A stretch of 64,000 nucleotides of DNA, from NCBI GenBank assembly GCA_036389675.1, contig DASVWI010000019.1, positions 310,001 to 374,000 of the forward strand, written 5' to 3'. Shown piece after piece: positions 16,685-25,209 of the stretch; the first letter of the stretch is position 1; each line of letters starts with the position of its first letter. A program made the position numbers and the translations under genes. Origin of the DNA: DASQYE01 sp036389675 (GTDB taxonomy: Bacteria; Acidobacteriota; Blastocatellia; Pyrinomonadales; Pyrinomonadaceae). The notes beneath the pieces are model-generated. The model was not told where the DNA came from and searched no databases. It saw nothing but the letters and a program-made list of their open reading frames with translations.

Positions 16685-16712
16685 AGCAGCGCCCCGCTGA
16701 AATCCATCCAAT

Positions 16713-18407
16713 TTACTGCTGCGGGTTCTGGTAGACGATCTCGCCGCCGATGACCGTCATCATGCAGCGCGTCTTGAGAATCTCCGGCTCAGGGATTTTC
16801 ATAATATCAGCGGACAGCACCGTCAGGTCTGCCAGCTTGCCGACCTCGATTGAGCCTTTCGTCTTTTCCTCAAACGCCGCGCGTGCTGCCCAGATGGTGA
16901 ACATCCTGAGCGCCTGCTCACGCGAGACGGCCTGTTCGGCGTGCCAGCCCTCGCCCGTAAAGCCTTTCTGATCGCGGCGCGCGACCGCCGCGTAAAACTC
17001 TATCATCGGCTCGCCGCGCTCGACCGGCGCATCAGACCCTCCGGCGATGATCGCCCCGGTCTTCAGAAGACTCTGCCATGCGTATGCGCCTTCGAGACGG
17101 CGCAAGCCCAGACGGCTCGGCGCAAAGAAGAGGTCGCCGATGGCGTGCGAGGGCTGCATGGAGGGGATGACGCCGAGGCGTGCGAAGCGCGGGATGTCCG
17201 CGGGGTTGACAATTTGCGCGTGCTCTATGCGCCAGCGCGGCTCGCCGACCTTTCTCTGTGCGGTGGGCACGGCGGCGAAAGCCTTTTCGTAGAGATCCAG
17301 GGTAACGCGATTGGCGCGGTCGCCGATGGCATGCGTCTCGATCTGTATCCCCTGTCTCAACGCTTCGATGAACATGGGCAGCAGCTCGTCGGGTTTGGCC
17401 GTGAGGAAGCCGGAAGTTTCGGGCGCGTCCGCGTAGGGCTCAAGCAGCGCCGCGCCTCTTGAGCCGAGCGCGCCGTCCATCACGACCTTGATCGTGCGTA
17501 GCGTGAAGCGTCCGTTGTAATCCCCGACACTTGTGCCCTCGCTCAGAAGCCTTTGCGAATCCGGAGTAGGCCCATAGACGGCCTTGTAGATGCGTAGTCG
17601 AATCTTGCCCTCGCCGTAGAGCTTTCGATAGAGCGCCACTTCGGCGAAAGTGCCGCCCGCGTCCTGAATCTCGCACCAGCCAAGCTCGATGCTGCGTTTG
17701 ACGCCGAGGATGACGGCCTGCTCAGCCTCCGCCTCTGTGGTCGGCGGGATGTGCCTGTTCACCAGACCCTGAGCGTTATCGAGGAGCATCCCGGCGGGCT
17801 CTCCCGTCGCCTTGTCCTTAGAGATTTCGCCGCCGAACGGATTCGGCGTGTTGCGGTCAATGCCGGCGAGTTTCAGGGCGGCGCTGTTGGCGACCGATGC
17901 GTGGCCGTCTGCGCGTCGTAGGAGAACGGGATTGTTCGGAGCGACGCGGTCAAGGTCCTGACGGGTCGGGAAGGCTGGCGGCTTCCAGTGCGTCTCTATC
18001 CAGCCGCGCCCCGTTATCCACTCGCCGGGCTTCGCCCGCTCGACACGCGCACGGACTTTCGAGAGCAGGTCTTCGAGGCTCGTCGTGCCTTCGAGATTGA
18101 GAGTCATCTCGCGCTGACCGATGCCGAAGAGATGATTATGAGAGTCGGTCATGCCGGGCACGACCGTCCGGCCATGAAGATCAACGATGCGTGTTGCCTT
18201 GCCCTCGTATCTCTTCACATCGCGGTTCGAGCCGACGAAGATAATACGGTCGCCTTTAACCGCGATGGCTTCGGCGCGCGGCTGGCGCTCGCTCACCGTG
18301 TAGATATTGCCGTTCACAAAGACAAGGTCGGCAACTTCGACTCCGGCCCAGCCCGACACGAGGCCGAGCATCATAACGATTAACAGCATCGCCGCAATAA
18401 TTTTCAT
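16713..18407 (-). CDS. Exported amidohydrolase family 3 protein (YtcJ-like)
   Basis: A 564-residue metal-dependent hydrolase with an N-terminal signal sequence (AAMLLIVMMLGLVSG). Features of the amidohydrolase-3/YtcJ group: a small beta-sandwich at both ends (DLVFVNGNIYTVSERQP; LADLTVLSADIM), metal ligands in VVPGMTDSHNHLFG (near 85-98), ETHAIGDRAN (near 359), RIEHAQ (near 395) and GGSDAPVERG (near 462). It would hydrolyse an amide or cyclic amide outside the cytoplasm; the substrate cannot be read from sequence. It stands alone on the minus strand, convergent with the short protein at 16394 and divergent from the dienelactone hydrolase. Confidence 0.88.
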   Translation of the reverse strand: MKIIAAMLLIVMMLGLVSGWAGVEVADLVFVNGNIYTVSERQPRAEAIAVKGDRIIFVGSNRDVKRYEGKATRIVDLHGRTVVPGMTDSHNHLFGIGQREMTLNLEGTTSLEDLLSKVRARVERAKPGEWITGRGWIETHWKPPAFPTRQDLDRVAPNNPVLLRRADGHASVANSAALKLAGIDRNTPNPFGGEISKDKATGEPAGMLLDNAQGLVNRHIPPTTEAEAEQAVILGVKRSIELGWCEIQDAGGTFAEVALYRKLYGEGKIRLRIYKAVYGPTPDSQRLLSEGTSVGDYNGRFTLRTIKVVMDGALGSRGAALLEPYADAPETSGFLTAKPDELLPMFIEALRQGIQIETHAIGDRANRVTLDLYEKAFAAVPTAQRKVGEPRWRIEHAQIVNPADIPRFARLGVIPSMQPSHAIGDLFFAPSRLGLRRLEGAYAWQSLLKTGAIIAGGSDAPVERGEPMIEFYAAVARRDQKGFTGEGWHAEQAVSREQALRMFTIWAARAAFEEKTKGSIEVGKLADLTVLSADIMKIPEPEILKTRCMMTVIGGEIVYQNPQQ

Positions 18408-18497
18408 ATGAAACCTACAACGGATTGATCGTCCGGGAAGATGGTGGAGCGGCAGTCGTTATATCACTGATACGGGCGGGAACGCACGCGCCTGAGA

Positions 18498-18527
18498 TTG
18501 GGAACTCGCTGCCGGATGCCATATAAT
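18498..18527 (+). promoter_or_regulatory. Predicted sigma-70 promoter for the dienelactone hydrolase
   Basis: TTGGGA at 18498-18503 and a perfect TATAAT at 18522-18527 are 18 bases apart. The predicted start near 18534 leaves a leader of about 60 bases containing GGAGG before the ATG at 18596. Confidence 0.5.
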
Positions 18528-18595
18528 TCAGAGCCATTCAACCTGATAAGCACGAGTCGGAAGCTTGATTTCAAGCAGGAGGATGATCTCTCATC

Positions 18596-19279
18596 ATGAA
18601 GACAGAAACTATCAATTTTGAGACGAAGAACGGCGCGACCACAGCCTTCGTCGCGCAGCCGGACACGGCGACGCAAAGCGCGCCCGCCGCTGCTGTCATC
18701 CTCATACAGGAGTGGTGGGGCATTAACGACCACGTGCGCGATCTGGCCGGACGCTACGCCGAGCAGGGGTATCTATGCGTCGCGCCAGACCTCTATCGCG
18801 GCAAGCTCACGAAGGACGCGGACGAAGCCTCAAGGCTCATGCACGCCCTTGACATTGACGACGGCCTCAACATCATCAACCATGCCATCGAAGAGACGAC
18901 CGAGCGCTACGGTGTAACGAAACTCGGCATCACGGGCCACTGCATGGGCGGAACCTTCGCGCTGCGCGCCGCCTGCGAGATACCGGCGCTCGGCGCGGCG
19001 GCCCCTTTCTACGGCGACATCCCGGACGAAGCGACGCTCTCCGGCCTTAAAGTCCCGACGCTTTTCATCGCCGGTGCGCGCGACAACTGGATTACGCCGG
19101 AGAAGGTGGAGGGGCTCAGGGAGGCCGCACGCAAGTACGATCTGCCGCTCGAAGTCGTGAGCTACGATGCCGACCATGCTTTCTTCAACGACACGCGCCC
19201 GGAAGTCTACAATGCCGAAGCCGCCGCCGACGCCTGGCAACGCGTGCTCAAGCTGTTCGGCGAGCGCCTGCAAGGGTAG
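18596..19279 (+). CDS. Dienelactone hydrolase family protein
   Basis: A 227-residue cytoplasmic alpha/beta hydrolase of the usual family length. The nucleophile is a cysteine, C116 in GHCMGG, with D163 (GARDNW) and H194 (DADHAFF) completing the triad, as in carboxymethylenebutenolidase. E39 and the following WWG (IQEWWGIND) match the conserved active-site strand. The classical reaction opens dienelactone to maleylacetate in chlorocatechol breakdown, but no other gene of that pathway is near, so a general esterase or lactonase role is just as likely. A GGAGG motif lies 13 bases before the ATG. It ends one base from the convergent PfkB gene. Confidence 0.88.
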   Translation: MKTETINFETKNGATTAFVAQPDTATQSAPAAAVILIQEWWGINDHVRDLAGRYAEQGYLCVAPDLYRGKLTKDADEASRLMHALDIDDGLNIINHAIEETTERYGVTKLGITGHCMGGTFALRAACEIPALGAAAPFYGDIPDEATLSGLKVPTLFIAGARDNWITPEKVEGLREAARKYDLPLEVVSYDADHAFFNDTRPEVYNAEAAADAWQRVLKLFGERLQG

Positions 19280-19280
19280 A

Positions 19281-20243
19281 TCAATCGCGTGCTGCTTGAA
19301 GTGGCGCTGGATTGCCTTGAATAAACTGGTGTAGCTCCGCCTGCGTCGGTAGAGACGTGCGTGCGCCGAGCGAGCGGCATTTGAGCGAGGCCGTCGCGTT
19401 GGCAAGCTGCAAGCTGGTCTCGATCTCTTCGCCGGTGAGCAGTCCGTAGAGAAAGCCTGCGTGAAAGGCGTCGCCCGCGCCGGTCGTATCGCGGCAGCCG
19501 CCCGGCACACACAGTGCCGGGGATTCCAGAAACATTCCGTCGAGGTAGAGCAGAGCGCCGCGCTCGCCGAGCGTCATGCCGACGAGCGCGCAGCCGTATC
19601 TCGCCCTGATCTCTATAAGGGCGGCGCGCGGGTCTGTGATGCCTGTCAGGCGGCGCGGAAACTCAGAGGAAGAGATGAGTATGTCAATCAGGGGCAGAAG
19701 CTCAGGCAAGCCCTCGTAGATGTTGTCTATATCGGCGGAGACAATCGTGCCGCCGTCGCGCGCCGCCCGTGCCATACGCGCGCAGGCCGGCGGGTCGTGC
19801 GCGTCCAGATGAAGCACGCGCCCGCGCGCCGCCAGCTCAAGGGGCGCGTCATCAGGGCCGTATGCGATGCGGTCGTCGCGATCCCATATGACCGTGCGCT
19901 CGCCGCTCGGCGCGTCGATGAGGATAAAGGCGATCTGCGTGCTGGCCCCCTCGATCATCTCCGCGTAGCTCACATCGACGCCCTCTTCGCGAACGGTCGC
20001 CAGCCCGAAATGCCCTTCGGCGTCCGAGCCGAAACGCCCGGCGTAGGCCGTACGCAGCCCCAGCCGCCTGAGCGCGACCATCGCCGTCGCCGTCTGCCCG
20101 CCCGCCGCCTGCACGTGCTCGCTGAGCCGCGTCTTGGTATCGAAGGCCGGATAGGCCGGCACGACTATAAGATGGTCTACGGCATTGAGGCCGAAGCCGA
20201 CCGCGTCGAACTCTTTTTCATTCAGCGTGAAAGGGAATTGCAC
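19281..20243 (-). CDS. PfkB-family carbohydrate kinase
   Basis: A 320-residue ribokinase-like enzyme. N-terminal motif: AAGGQTATAMVALRRLG (about 46-62), the substrate-binding loop. C-terminal signature: DTTGAGDAFHAGFLYGL (about 253-269), with the catalytic Asp in GAGD. A lid segment and the kinase core IVSADIDN lie between. It phosphorylates a sugar or nucleoside using ATP; the substrate is not identifiable from position. The start is the GTG at 20243 with GAGAGG about 9 bases upstream. It is divergent from uvrC. Confidence 0.86.
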   Translation of the reverse strand: MQFPFTLNEKEFDAVGFGLNAVDHLIVVPAYPAFDTKTRLSEHVQAAGGQTATAMVALRRLGLRTAYAGRFGSDAEGHFGLATVREEGVDVSYAEMIEGASTQIAFILIDAPSGERTVIWDRDDRIAYGPDDAPLELAARGRVLHLDAHDPPACARMARAARDGGTIVSADIDNIYEGLPELLPLIDILISSSEFPRRLTGITDPRAALIEIRARYGCALVGMTLGERGALLYLDGMFLESPALCVPGGCRDTTGAGDAFHAGFLYGLLTGEEIETSLQLANATASLKCRSLGARTSLPTQAELHQFIQGNPAPLQAARD

Positions 20244-20328
20244 TCAAGGTTTCCTCTCTATGACCGATAAGTTATCATAGCCTGAGAGAATCAACGTCAG
20301 AACCGAAAGCACAAGCAGACTGAAAGCA

Positions 20329-22452
20329 GTGACCCTAGAGGATAAACTCCAGAACCTCCCGACCTCCCCCGGCGTCTACCTGCACAAGGACGACGCGGGG
20401 CGCATCATCTATATCGGCAAGGCTAAGAACCTGCGTAATCGCGTGCGCTCCTACTTCCAGTCGGGTCACGGCCATGATCGCAAGACGCGGGAGCTGGTGC
20501 GCCGCATACGCGACCTCGAATTCATCGTCACGGACACGGAAGTCGAAGCCCTCGTGCTGGAATCGAACCTCATCAAGCAGCACAAGCCGCGCTACAACGT
20601 GCTGCTCAAGGACGATAAGCAGTACCCGCACCTGAAGCTTACCGTCAACGAGCCCTTCCCGCGCGTCATGATCACGCGCCGCATACAGCGCGACGGCGCA
20701 CTCTACTTCGGCCCGTTCCTGCCGGCCTCCATGGCGCGGCGCACGATAGACCTCATCAATCGCACGTTTCAACTCCGCACCTGCGACATAGAGATCGACG
20801 GACGCCTGCCGCGCCCGTGTCTCGAATACCACATCAAACGCTGCCTCGGCCCGTGCGTCAAGGGATTATGCACGCCGACGGAATACACCGAGGCCGTGCG
20901 CGATGTGCGCCTGCTGCTCGAAGGAAAAAATCACGAGCTGGTGGATACGCTCGAAGCGCGCATGATGCAGGCATCCGAAGAGATGCGCTTCGAGATGGCG
21001 GCCAGATATAGAGACATGCGTAAGACCGTGCTGGCTCTGGCCGAGCAGCAGAAGATGGCGACCTCGCCCGAGCGCGACGTTGACATCTTCGGCTATTATC
21101 AGGAGGGCACGCGCCTCGCCCTGCAACTCTTCACCATGCGCGAGGGCAAGATCGTAGGCCGCCGCGAGTTCTTCTGGGAAGACCTCTCGGAAGAGGGCTT
21201 CGACCCGTCGTCTTTTTTGAGCGAGGTGCTGACGCAGTATTACTCCACCGACTACGTGCCGCGAGAGATTTACGTGCCAGTGGATTTCGAGGATCGCGAG
21301 CTGCTGGAAAGAGCGCTGACGGAGCGGCGCGGGCGCAGGGTTCACATACAAGACCCGCAGCGCGGCGAGAAGCGCGACCTGATCGAGCTGGTCGTGAAAA
21401 ACGCACGGCTGGCTTTCGAGCAGCGCTTCCGTGTGCTTAAGCCCGACATGGAGCGCGTGCTCGAAGAGTTGCAGGAGACGCTTGAGCTGCCGCGCTTCCC
21501 CGCGCGCATAGAGTCTTTCGACATCTCCAACATACAGGGTGCGGAGAACGTCGCCGGGATGGTCGTGTGCGAGAACGGCAAGATGAATCGCGCCGAGTAT
21601 CGCCGCTTTCGCATCCGTGGGGTGGAGGGCGCAAACGATTTCGCCTCGATGCACGAGGCCGTGTTTCGTCGTTACCGCCGCCAGCTGGATGAAGGCAAAC
21701 CTCTGCCCGATCTCGTTATGATCGACGGTGGCAAGGGCCAGCTCGGCGCGGCTTCGGCGGCCATGCGCGAGCTTGATCTGGAAGCCGTGCCGATGATCGG
21801 CGTGGTCAAGCCGCCGCGCCGTCACAACGATATCTCTCACCTGCTCGTCAAGGGGCGCGAGCACGAGCCCGTCTTTCTCGATTCACATTCGCCCGTCCTG
21901 CGTTTCATACAGCTGATCCGAGACGAGACGCACCGCACGGCTGTCTCATATCATCGCAAGCGGCGAGAGTTGCGCGATTTCACTTCCGAGTTGACGGCGA
22001 TTCCCGGCGTCGGCGAAAAGCGCAAGACGCGTCTGCTGCGGAACTTGGGCTCAATCCAGCGAGTCGCTAATGCGAGCGTCGCGGAGCTTTCACCCTTCGT
22101 GGGCCGCAAGACAGCCGAAGAGATCGTGGAGCATTTCGCGCGTCAACGCGCGCTGGCCGAAGGCGGCGGAGAAGAAAGCGCCGCCGCTAACGCGGGCCTT
22201 GATGCGTCAGCCTCTCCGGTCGCCGCCGCCGACGGCGCAGGTCTTGAGCCGTCGATGATCGAAACACGCCTTGACGACCCGGAGGGAGACGCCGCAGACC
22301 TTCAACCCATACGCTCCGTAGACCACTCGGGCGAGATACGCCCGCCACGCCGCACGACGCGCAAGCGCGGCGAGCGCTCCACCAATCCCCACAGCGTCAG
22401 GCGCGAAAAAATCGGCAAGGCCGAAGCCGAAGACGAAGAGACGACCTCCTGA
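20329..22452 (+). CDS. uvrC: UvrABC excinuclease subunit C
   Basis: UvrC makes both cuts in nucleotide excision repair after UvrA and UvrB have found a lesion. Domains in order: GIY-YIG nuclease (LPTSPGVYLHKDDAG, IIYIGKAKNLRNRV; about 10-95), a UVR UvrB-binding segment near 200-235, the RNase H-like endonuclease region near 385-545 (FDISNIQGAENVAGMVV; VMIDGGKGQL), and tandem helix-hairpin-helix motifs near 555-605 (IPGVGEKRKTRLL). At 707 residues it exceeds the usual length of about 600; the last 100 residues are a low-complexity Ala/Glu/Arg-rich tail not seen in typical UvrC. The start is the GTG at 20329, which gives the family N-terminus. Confidence 0.96.
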   Translation: MTLEDKLQNLPTSPGVYLHKDDAGRIIYIGKAKNLRNRVRSYFQSGHGHDRKTRELVRRIRDLEFIVTDTEVEALVLESNLIKQHKPRYNVLLKDDKQYPHLKLTVNEPFPRVMITRRIQRDGALYFGPFLPASMARRTIDLINRTFQLRTCDIEIDGRLPRPCLEYHIKRCLGPCVKGLCTPTEYTEAVRDVRLLLEGKNHELVDTLEARMMQASEEMRFEMAARYRDMRKTVLALAEQQKMATSPERDVDIFGYYQEGTRLALQLFTMREGKIVGRREFFWEDLSEEGFDPSSFLSEVLTQYYSTDYVPREIYVPVDFEDRELLERALTERRGRRVHIQDPQRGEKRDLIELVVKNARLAFEQRFRVLKPDMERVLEELQETLELPRFPARIESFDISNIQGAENVAGMVVCENGKMNRAEYRRFRIRGVEGANDFASMHEAVFRRYRRQLDEGKPLPDLVMIDGGKGQLGAASAAMRELDLEAVPMIGVVKPPRRHNDISHLLVKGREHEPVFLDSHSPVLRFIQLIRDETHRTAVSYHRKRRELRDFTSELTAIPGVGEKRKTRLLRNLGSIQRVANASVAELSPFVGRKTAEEIVEHFARQRALAEGGGEESAAANAGLDASASPVAAADGAGLEPSMIETRLDDPEGDAADLQPIRSVDHSGEIRPPRRTTRKRGERSTNPHSVRREKIGKAEAEDEETTS

Positions 22453-22950
22453 CGAACGAGCGTCTTCCGCCTGATTTCCCGCACGTAAAAGGCACGCGCC
22501 GTGGGCCAGAAAAGCCTATTATTTGGCACACAAAACGTATATCTGCGGCTTGCAACCCTCCCCATCACTCACACATCTATAACAGTTCCAAAAGCCCTGA
22601 CGGTGGCTGTGGCAGTTAAAAAAGTGCCACACGGGCCAGGCTTATACTCATGCTCCTCTCCTACAATCAGAGCATATTCCCCTCGTCGGGATGCATCTGT
22701 TTGCAGCAGGGAGTCGAGGGATAAGCGAAGGGTTTGCGGAGCAAGTCAACTGTCGGATTTTTATTGCATGAAACCTCGGTGAGCGATGAATAGCTCAAGC
22801 CGGTTTCGTGCTTTTACAAGGGGTTACGGCCTTTGCCGCTTCTGGCATTACCTTTGCCCTGTCATCCAACAGTTGGACACATGAGAGCCCCAAAGAGGGT
22901 GTCTCTATATATCTATCAAGGGATAAACAAGGAAAGGGAAATAACCAATC
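22453..22950. other. Intergenic region with structured leader
   Basis: This 498-base gap between uvrC and the outer-membrane barrel gene contains no convincing gene. It contains a small stem (GTGGCA with TGCCAC near 22610-22631) and a stronger hairpin at 22766-22811, listed separately. Just before the barrel ATG is an A/G-rich ribosome-binding stretch (GGAAAGGGAAAT). No known riboswitch was recognised. Confidence 0.45.
22766..22811 (+). promoter_or_regulatory. Hairpin with T-tract upstream of the outer-membrane barrel gene
   Basis: GCATGAAACC (22766-22775) pairs with GGTTTCGTGC (22802-22811) with one G-U pair, enclosing an inner GAGC/GCTC stem. TTTT follows at 22812. It could be the terminator of uvrC or an attenuator in the leader of the barrel gene; the distance to uvrC (over 300 bases) favours the second. 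Confidence 0.4.
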
Positions 22951-23607
22951 ATGCGTAAGTTGTTACTATTAGCAAGTCTCATTCTCGCCTGCGCGCCGCT
23001 CAGCTTTGCGCAGGGCACGGATGAATACAACAAGGTCGAGTTCTACGGCGGCTACACGCACAACCGCGTGGACACAGGCATCAATGACGACGACCCGGAC
23101 TTCGACGACATCATCGACGAGCGCGAAGGCTTCAACGGGTTTGAGGCGTCAGTGACCGGCAACGTACACAAGTACGTTGGTCTGAAGTTCGATGTCTCCG
23201 GCGCTTACAGGTCGGACAACTTCACCATCGGCACGGCCACCGGCGATGTTGATTCGAGCATCTACAACTTCCTCGGCGGTGTGCAGTTGAAGGACAACCG
23301 CAAGGACGCCGGCACGGTCAAGCCGTTCGCGCATTTTCTGGCGGGCGCGGCTCATCAGAAGATCAACGTCAACAGCCCGAGTCTCAATGCCCTGATCGGC
23401 GTCAATAGCTTCGAGACCAGTGACACGAGCTTTGCGCTCGGTATCGGCGGCGGCGTTGATATTCGCGTTCACCCGCGAGTTGATATTCGCGCCATTCAGT
23501 TCGACTACAATCCGGTCTTCAGCGGAGACCAGACGATTCAGGGCCAGACCTTTACGGGTCAGACCCAGCACAACTTCCGCATCGGGGCCGGTATAGTGAT
23601 TCACTAA
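22951..23607 (+). CDS. Outer-membrane beta-barrel protein
   Basis: A 218-residue exported protein with a short signal peptide (MRKLLLLASLILACAPLSFA, cleaved before QGTDEY). The mature part resembles the OmpA/OmpX-like outer-membrane beta-barrel group: alternating strands starting KVEFYGGYTHNRV, glycine-rich turns, FGG-type strands, and a C-terminal strand (HNFRIGAGIVIH) with alternating hydrophobic residues. A charged acidic loop (DDDPDFDDIIDERE, about 46-59) might be surface exposed or bind cations. It is probably a small structural porin-like protein; transport specificity cannot be told. GGAAAGGG lies about 10 bases before the ATG and a strong terminator follows the stop. Confidence 0.82.
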   Translation: MRKLLLLASLILACAPLSFAQGTDEYNKVEFYGGYTHNRVDTGINDDDPDFDDIIDEREGFNGFEASVTGNVHKYVGLKFDVSGAYRSDNFTIGTATGDVDSSIYNFLGGVQLKDNRKDAGTVKPFAHFLAGAAHQKINVNSPSLNALIGVNSFETSDTSFALGIGGGVDIRVHPRVDIRAIQFDYNPVFSGDQTIQGQTFTGQTQHNFRIGAGIVIH

Positions 23608-23633
23608 ACCCTGCCGAGCAGAAGAAACAGAAG

Positions 23634-23673
23634 AGGCCGCCCGGGTTTCATAAGCCCGGGCGGCCTTTTTTTT
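23634..23673 (+). terminator. Intrinsic terminator of the outer-membrane barrel gene
   Basis: A perfect 12-bp GC-rich stem (23634-23645 with 23655-23666) is followed by eight consecutive T (23666-23673). It starts 27 bases after the stop codon. Confidence 0.92.
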
Positions 23674-23873
23674 GTACGCGACCCATGACATTTATACTTG
23701 CCTGAGCCGTGAGCATAAAGCTTGACGACGAGCCGTGCGTGAGAAGAAAATGCCGGGGAGGATTCCCCCACAAGCTGTACGTTTTAGTCGAATGCGGCGC
23801 GCACGCGTTTTGATTGCTTCATCGCCGCTTGAGCCTTGTGGGCCAACGTGCCCCGGATGAAAGGGAAATCTTT

Positions 23874-24359
23874 ATGGCAAGCAAAGCCAGCATCATGGGC
23901 CACCCGGTTCACCCGATGCTGATACCATTCCCTCTGGCCCTGTGGGTCTTTTCGTTCATCGCCGATCTGCTCTATCTGATACGCGGCGACCTTATATGGC
24001 TGGTGCTCGCGAAATACACGCTGGCGGGCGGTATACTGGGAGGCTTGCTGGCCGCCGTGCCGGGCATAATTGACTGGCTCGCGCTTAAATCCGGCGAGGT
24101 CAAAGCAATCGCCAACTGGCACGCGCGCCTGAACGTCATCGCGCTCCTGATCTTTGCCGCGAGCCTCTACCTGCGGACAAGATACGGCGCACCTATGGTC
24201 AAAGGAAGTCTGACCGTCCCCATCCTGCTCTCGGGTCTGGGAGTCATCCTGATCTCGATCTCGGGCTGGCTCGGCGGCTCGCTCTCCTACGAGCACGGCG
24301 TCGGCGTCAAACCGCAGCACGACTCGCCCGAAGAAGAAGCGGCCAAACTCAGATTCTGA
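23874..24359 (+). CDS. DUF2231 membrane protein
   Basis: A 161-residue inner-membrane protein of the DUF2231 family. It begins with the family signature MGHPVHPMLIPFPLALW (residues 8-24), followed by four predicted transmembrane helices (about 17-37, 45-70, 85-105, 116-138). Conserved His residues in the GHPVHP motif and in NWHARLN could bind haem or metal, but function is unknown. The frame opens at 23814; the ATG at 23874 is preferred because it begins the family domain and has AAGGGA 8 bases upstream. A heptad-type palindrome follows the stop and separates it from a convergent gene. Confidence 0.86.
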   Translation: MASKASIMGHPVHPMLIPFPLALWVFSFIADLLYLIRGDLIWLVLAKYTLAGGILGGLLAAVPGIIDWLALKSGEVKAIANWHARLNVIALLIFAASLYLRTRYGAPMVKGSLTVPILLSGLGVILISISGWLGGSLSYEHGVGVKPQHDSPEEEAAKLRF

Positions 24360-24364
24360 TTAAG

Positions 24365-24415
24365 GGCGGAGGGATGAATTAGAAAAGCACTTCTCTTTTT
24401 CTTATTCATCCCTCA
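24365..24415. repeat. Heptad-type palindrome between convergent genes
   Basis: AGGGATGAAT (24370-24379) pairs with ATTCATCCCT (24404-24413), and the stem continues inward through an AGAAAAG/CTTTTTCT stretch. It shares GGATGAA/TTCATCC with elements at 2505, 43913 and 49192. It probably also ends transcription of the two convergent genes. Confidence 0.65.
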
Positions 24416-24422
24416 TCACGTG

Positions 24423-25187
24423 TCATTGCTTCTGTCCGGTGAAGTCGTAGGTGATGTGTAGGCTGAGCCTGCCGTTTTGTATCTCTTCGCGCACGTCCTT
24501 GACCTGCGCCTTGAGGGTGCTGTTGCTGGCTTTGACGGGGAGGGCCAGCATGAGCTGGTGCGACTGTAGAATCTCCAGCGGGTTGACGTTCTGGTTAATG
24601 GAGCGCTGAACGAGCGCCGTGACGACATCGCCCACACCCGAGGGCGTGTTGTCCAGATTGACGCCTTCGACGTTGATCTGTCCGTAGACGGTCTGTTTCC
24701 CCTGATCGAAAGAGAGCTTGATGCTCGTTTGTGCCCACCCCTTAAAACGCACGCAGCCGAAAAGCGGTGCGTTGAAGCTGCCGGAAAAGGCCAGCGGCGC
24801 GAGGATCTTGCCGTCCGCCAGCCTGACGCTCGTTTTGACGTTGCTGCCTTCGGGTATGAGCGTGACGGCGCTCACGCAATCGCCCTGAAAAACCGCTCGA
24901 CGAAAAACAGGCGTGCCCTCTTCTTGCGCGGAGTCATCCGGCCTGAGCGCGCTGAATTGCAGCGGGAAGGACGGCGCGTTCATGTCGCGGAAGATGGTGG
25001 CGAGCACCGAATCGAAAAACTTTTCGTCGAGCGTAATGACAGCCGTGCCCGCGGGGTCGCCGCCCTGATCGGGCGCTTTGACGGGAACGCCCGGGAGCGC
25101 GCCCGCGCGCGGCGCGCCGACGAAGATAAAGAAGACGAGCGCTCCCCCTAAGATCAATCCAAGCAGTAATGAAAGAACGTATTTCAT
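24423..25187 (-). CDS. Membrane-anchored protein of unknown function
   Basis: A 254-residue protein with one N-terminal membrane anchor (VLSLLLGLILGGALVFFIFVG, residues 4-24) and a periplasmic domain. The domain contains ITLDEKFFDSVLATIF near 53 and a beta-rich middle with two cysteines (GDCVSAV; FGCVRFKG) that might form a disulfide. The C-terminal half (NVEGVNLDNTPSGVGDVVTALVQ; VNPLEILQSHQLMLALPV) has the pattern of lipid- or polymer-binding LmeA/DUF2993-type proteins, but I am not sure of this. It lies 22 bases downstream of the lipoprotein gene and is probably co-transcribed with it. Confidence 0.6.
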   Translation of the reverse strand: MKYVLSLLLGLILGGALVFFIFVGAPRAGALPGVPVKAPDQGGDPAGTAVITLDEKFFDSVLATIFRDMNAPSFPLQFSALRPDDSAQEEGTPVFRRAVFQGDCVSAVTLIPEGSNVKTSVRLADGKILAPLAFSGSFNAPLFGCVRFKGWAQTSIKLSFDQGKQTVYGQINVEGVNLDNTPSGVGDVVTALVQRSINQNVNPLEILQSHQLMLALPVKASNSTLKAQVKDVREEIQNGRLSLHITYDFTGQKQ

Positions 25188-25209
25188 CCTTCGCCTCTCC
25201 CCCAGAGAA

